A stretch of DNA of 9,098 nucleotides, from assembly GCA_026398575.1 (NCBI GenBank), contig JAPLSP010000467.1, positions 1-9,098 of the forward strand. Reading direction: 5' to 3'. A model generated the notes under the pieces. That model was not told the origin of the DNA and ran no database searches. It saw only the letters and a list, made by a program, of their open reading frames with translations. A program made the position numbers and the translations under genes. This DNA comes from Candidatus Sumerlaeota bacterium. Lineage in GTDB: Bacteria > Sumerlaeota > Sumerlaeia > JADFCT01. Of this stretch, positions 7,465 through 9,098 are shown in pieces. Numbering within the stretch: position 1 is the first letter of the stretch; each line of letters opens with the position of its first letter.

Positions 7465-7538
7465 ATCATAGCCGTGGGTGAAGCGAAGCAAACCCACGGG
7501 CGCGACGAGTACGATTGTGGTCCCCGAAGGGGGCCAAC
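7445..7538 (+). repeat. REP copy A, upstream of the RAYT gene
   Basis: 94 nt made of four pieces: hairpin TTCCCCGAAGGGGAA (7445-7459); the short near-palindrome CTATCATAG; a stem CCGTGGGT/ACCCACGG (7472-7479 with 7492-7499) around a GAAGCGAAG loop; and a last hairpin with eight pairs (7518-7525 with 7529-7536, one G-T pair). It ends 14 nt before the transposase start codon, so the last hairpin may affect its translation. Copies B and C share the same plan. Confidence 0.9.
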
Positions 7539-7552
7539 CAGAGCGTCAAATC

Positions 7553-7999
7553 ATGTCCACATACACACAGATATATTATCATTTGATATACTCTACTAAA
7601 AATCGTGACGCAGTCCTGCGCAAAGACAAACGCGAAGACCTGTTTCGGTATGCTTGGGGTATCTTCAAGAATAAGAAATGTGTTCTTTATCGCATCAATG
7701 GGATAGAGGACCATCTTCATTTCTTTTTCGATCTGCATCCCACCGTCGCCCTCGCGGATTTGGTTCGGGATCTGAAAACGAGCACGACTAGTTGGATCAA
7801 GACTGGCAACGTGTTCCCAGGATTTACCCACTGGCAGGACGGATATGGCGCATTCACCAAGTCCCACGAGGATAAGGATGCCGTGGTTGAGTACATTAAG
7901 CGGCAGGAAGAGCATCACCAACATGAGACGTCAATTGAGGAAATGAAGCGTTTGATGAAAGAGGAAGGAATTGACTACGATGAGAATTTCCTTGAATGA
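7553..7999 (+). CDS. REP-associated tyrosine transposase (RAYT), IS200-like Y1_Tnp domain
   Basis: 148 residues from ATG 7553. A longer frame from GTG 7478 reads through REP copy A and is rejected. It starts with the family's typical YTQIYYHLIYSTKNR. It carries the HUH metal-binding motif as DHLHFFF (H54, H56), then QDGYGAFT (96-102), and the catalytic Tyr114 in VVEYIKRQEEHH, with Gln118 and two His. The C-terminal IDYDENFLE is also typical. All key residues are present, so it could be active as a single-strand DNA nuclease/transposase acting on REP hairpins. No strong ribosome-binding site is seen; hairpin 7518-7536 lies just upstream. The gene is flanked by REP copies and is less GC-rich than the operon before it. 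It is most similar in style to RAYTs outside Enterobacteria, which often lack any link to a classical insertion sequence. Confidence 0.93.
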   Translation: MSTYTQIYYHLIYSTKNRDAVLRKDKREDLFRYAWGIFKNKKCVLYRINGIEDHLHFFFDLHPTVALADLVRDLKTSTTSWIKTGNVFPGFTHWQDGYGAFTKSHEDKDAVVEYIKRQEEHHQHETSIEEMKRLMKEEGIDYDENFLE

Positions 8000-8044
8000 G
8001 TAGATTGCCCCTTTGGGGGTGGGTCTGGAGTTTGAACGTTTAAA

Positions 8045-8138
8045 TCCCCCGAAGGGGGAAACTATCATAGCCGCGGGTGAAGCGAAGCGAACCCACGGAA
8101 GTGATGAGTACGAAAGCAGGTCTCCGGAGGGGGCCAAC
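8045..8138 (+). repeat. REP copy B, downstream of the RAYT gene
   Basis: 94 nt, same plan and orientation as copy A, starting exactly 600 nt after it. Hairpin 8045-8059, the CTATCATAG near-palindrome, a stem 8071-8078 with 8091-8098 that has one mismatch (CCGC instead of CCGT), and a last hairpin 8119-8135 in variant form GGTCTCCGGAGGGGGCC. The stem mismatch and the variant hairpin suggest that it is older or less constrained than A and C. Confidence 0.88.
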
Positions 8139-8212
8139 GCGAACCGAGCGGCATGCTGCATTTAGACCATGCGTTTCGAATCGGCTAAGAGAAGGATTGC
8201 TCTGACGACGGC

Positions 8213-8305
8213 GTTGGCCCCCTTCGGGGACCGATGATTTGTTTGACTCTACCGTGGGTTCGCTTCGCTTCACCCACGGCTATGATAGTTTCCCCCTTCG
8301 GGGGA
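8213..8305 (-). repeat. REP copy C, inverted
   Basis: 93 nt, the reverse complement of the A/B unit. It begins GTTGGCCCCC, has the central stem at 8252-8279, then CTATGATAG, and ends in the hairpin TCCCCCTTCGGGGGA (8291-8305). With copy B and the 74-nt spacer between them (8139-8212, in which I see no gene) it forms a head-to-head pair like a BIME. RNA across B and C could fold into one long duplex. Confidence 0.88.
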
Positions 8306-8417
8306 GGGAGACGTCATTGATTTTTGAGCGTGAACATCTTTTGCAGGGATGCTGGCGCGCTACGGGTCGTCGAACCATGTTTCATATTAAAGAGTCTAGG
8401 GCATAGAAGCTTTAAGC

Positions 8418-8627
8418 ATGCATACGTATGTCGCCGTCATTGAAAAATGTCCGGATACTGGATTATATGTGGGATATGTGCCGGGCTTTCCAGGCGCCCA
8501 TTCGCAAGCGGAAACGCTTGAGGAATTGCGCGCAAATATGCAGGAAGTGATTTCCATGCTATTAGAGGATGGCGAGCCGCGCTTGGAAGTGGAATTTGTC
8601 GGCACTCAAGAAATTATGGTCGCATAG
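8418..8627 (+). CDS. hicB: HicB-like antitoxin-family protein, no HicA partner seen
   Basis: 69 residues, the usual size of the short HicB class. It follows the HicB/UPF0150 pattern: HTYVAVIEKCPDTGLYVGYVPGFPGAHSQAETLEELRANMQEVISMLLEDGEP, with the YVGYVPGFPGAHS core and the LEELRANMQE helix, matching the partial RNase-H-like fold. It has no added DNA-binding domain. HicB normally neutralises a small mRNA-cleaving toxin, HicA, encoded next to it. Here the preceding DNA is REP repeat and the next gene, 31 bp on, is a lipoprotein. I read the flanks in all frames and saw no HicA-like dsRNA-binding-fold sequence. It is therefore an orphan, either a remnant of a lost pair or a free-standing regulator. 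No strong ribosome-binding site precedes the ATG. Confidence 0.85.
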   Translation: MHTYVAVIEKCPDTGLYVGYVPGFPGAHSQAETLEELRANMQEVISMLLEDGEPRLEVEFVGTQEIMVA

Positions 8628-8658
8628 CATTGGGCAGTTTCGAATGGCAATAAGATAA

Positions 8659-9098
8659 ATGAACAATCTATTAAAACATGACCAGTACAAGACATGTTTT
8701 GAGATTACTATTAAATGCATTTTCGCTTTTGTGCTATTAGCGGTCAGCTCTTGTTCAAGCGCGTATTGGGTGAATAGATCTAATGATGCAGAAGATATTT
8801 TTACTCTTGTGGTTGGAATTGGCGGCGGATGCAAAGCGCGCGTTGGTCCTATAGCTACGGGCTTGGGTTTAAATTATAATAGAATCGGCATTCAAAATGG
8901 CTATTATCTTTCCGAGAGTTCTTGGCATGATGAAGGAGAAGGTTTTGAATCTGGGTTAGGCGAGGAATTTCATATTCTTATTATCGGAGGTGAGCAGACT
9001 GCCTCTGCTAATGAAGTTGTTAAAAGAAAAAAACAATATAGGTTGGTTTATTTCCTCTTGCCAATGGACTTTTTTCCGCCTGAGTGGAAAGGTGAATA
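8659..9098 (+). CDS. Predicted lipoprotein, 3' end beyond the window
   Basis: The frame is open from ATG 8659 to the window edge, giving 146 residues with no stop. After a short polar start there is a hydrophobic segment and a lipobox-like VSSC, so the product is probably a lipoprotein anchored after signal peptidase II cleavage. The mature part begins SSAYWVNRSNDAEDIFTLVV, then GIGGGCKARVGPIATGLGL. From memory, a DxxDIFT...G.G...RVGP...G pattern marks a family of uncharacterised bacterial lipoproteins; the function is unknown to me. The DNA is clearly AT-richer than the operon at 2909-7350 and uses different codons, a sign of separate origin. The start could be questioned because no strong ribosome-binding site precedes it, but the lipobox placement supports it. 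Confidence 0.75.
   Translation, partial: MNNLLKHDQYKTCFEITIKCIFAFVLLAVSSCSSAYWVNRSNDAEDIFTLVVGIGGGCKARVGPIATGLGLNYNRIGIQNGYYLSESSWHDEGEGFESGLGEEFHILIIGGEQTASANEVVKRKKQYRLVYFLLPMDFFPPEWKGE

Larger units (their letters stand above)
7445..8305 (+). mobile_element. RAYT-REP unit
   Basis: A REP-associated tyrosine transposase gene is bracketed by REP copies: A and B in the same orientation on either side, and C inverted after B. This is the known arrangement of RAYT genes, which lie inside REP or BIME clusters and are thought to have spread the repeats. The unit has no transposon ends of the classical inverted-repeat type, as expected for the IS200-like Y1 mechanism. I infer the outer limits from the REP edges; the tandem units at 7383-7444 may also belong. 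Confidence 0.8.

Noticed and set aside
6334..7497. 387-codon - strand frame across the ABC ATPase and REP copy A
   Set aside because: It is a shadow of the ATPase gene; the part over the repeats is REP sequence.
7478..7552. N-terminal extension of the RAYT from GTG 7478
   Set aside because: The extra residues are translated REP sequence, and family members begin at the MSTYTQIYYH start.
8007..8020. CCCC-TTT-GGGG hairpin after the RAYT gene as a terminator
   Set aside because: The stem has only four pairs and no T-run follows.
8040..8273. 77-codon - strand frame between REP copies B and C
   Set aside because: It is composed almost wholly of REP sequence and resembles the false extension at 7478, so the likeness comes from the repeat.
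7383..8305. CRISPR array
   Set aside because: The repeats are few, unequally spaced, in both orientations and internally hairpinned, with a RAYT gene between them; they fit REP elements.

Overview
The window is a piece of a bacterial chromosome with moderately high GC. The best clue to the host is the large secreted protein at 2909-6427, which joins a hydrazine-synthase-alpha-like domain, two CXXCH haem motifs and a formylglycine-generating-enzyme-like (SUMF1) fold. That architecture, together with a DUF2851 protein and REP elements carrying their own RAYT transposase, suggests the Planctomycetota/Verrucomicrobiota/Lentisphaerota group or a neighbouring candidate phylum such as Hydrogenedentota or Sumerlaeota. 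This placement is inference; there is no rRNA or tRNA gene to test it.

Layout. 5-950 (+): two overlapping small genes form a translationally coupled pair. One encodes an alpha-helical protein of unknown function; the other encodes a protein with an invariant-looking NCIAWA motif and a later His, reminiscent of a papain-like Cys/His pair. 974-2494 (-): a DUF2851 protein that converges on the pair with only 23 bp between them. 2495-2908: a 414-bp divergent intergenic region. About half of it is a 216-bp near-palindromic, MITE-like element (2601-2816) with a perfect 36-bp stem, followed by a weak promoter candidate. 2909-7350 (+): an operon of the secreted di-haem/SUMF1 fusion protein and an ABC-transporter ATPase, joined by an ATGA stop/start overlap.

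7351-8305 is a REP/RAYT island. It holds two 41-bp tandem units, a REP copy, an IS200-like RAYT transposase gene, a second REP copy in the same orientation starting exactly 600 nt after the first, and a third copy inverted. No permease follows the ABC ATPase; the REP island lies where one might be expected. 8306-8417 holds nothing I can support. 8418-8627 (+): a stand-alone HicB-like protein with no HicA toxin behind it. 8659-9098 (+): the 5' part of an AT-rich lipoprotein gene that runs off the window.

How the genes fit together. The fusion protein is predicted to be exported and to bind two c-type haems outside the cytoplasm; the coupled ATPase would power a membrane transporter whose membrane subunit is not visible here. 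The RAYT and its REP copies are a self-contained selfish or domesticated unit. The composition shifts (AT-richer at 5-950 and strongly so after 8640, GC-rich from 974 to 7350) mark both edges as accessory DNA around a more ancestral core.
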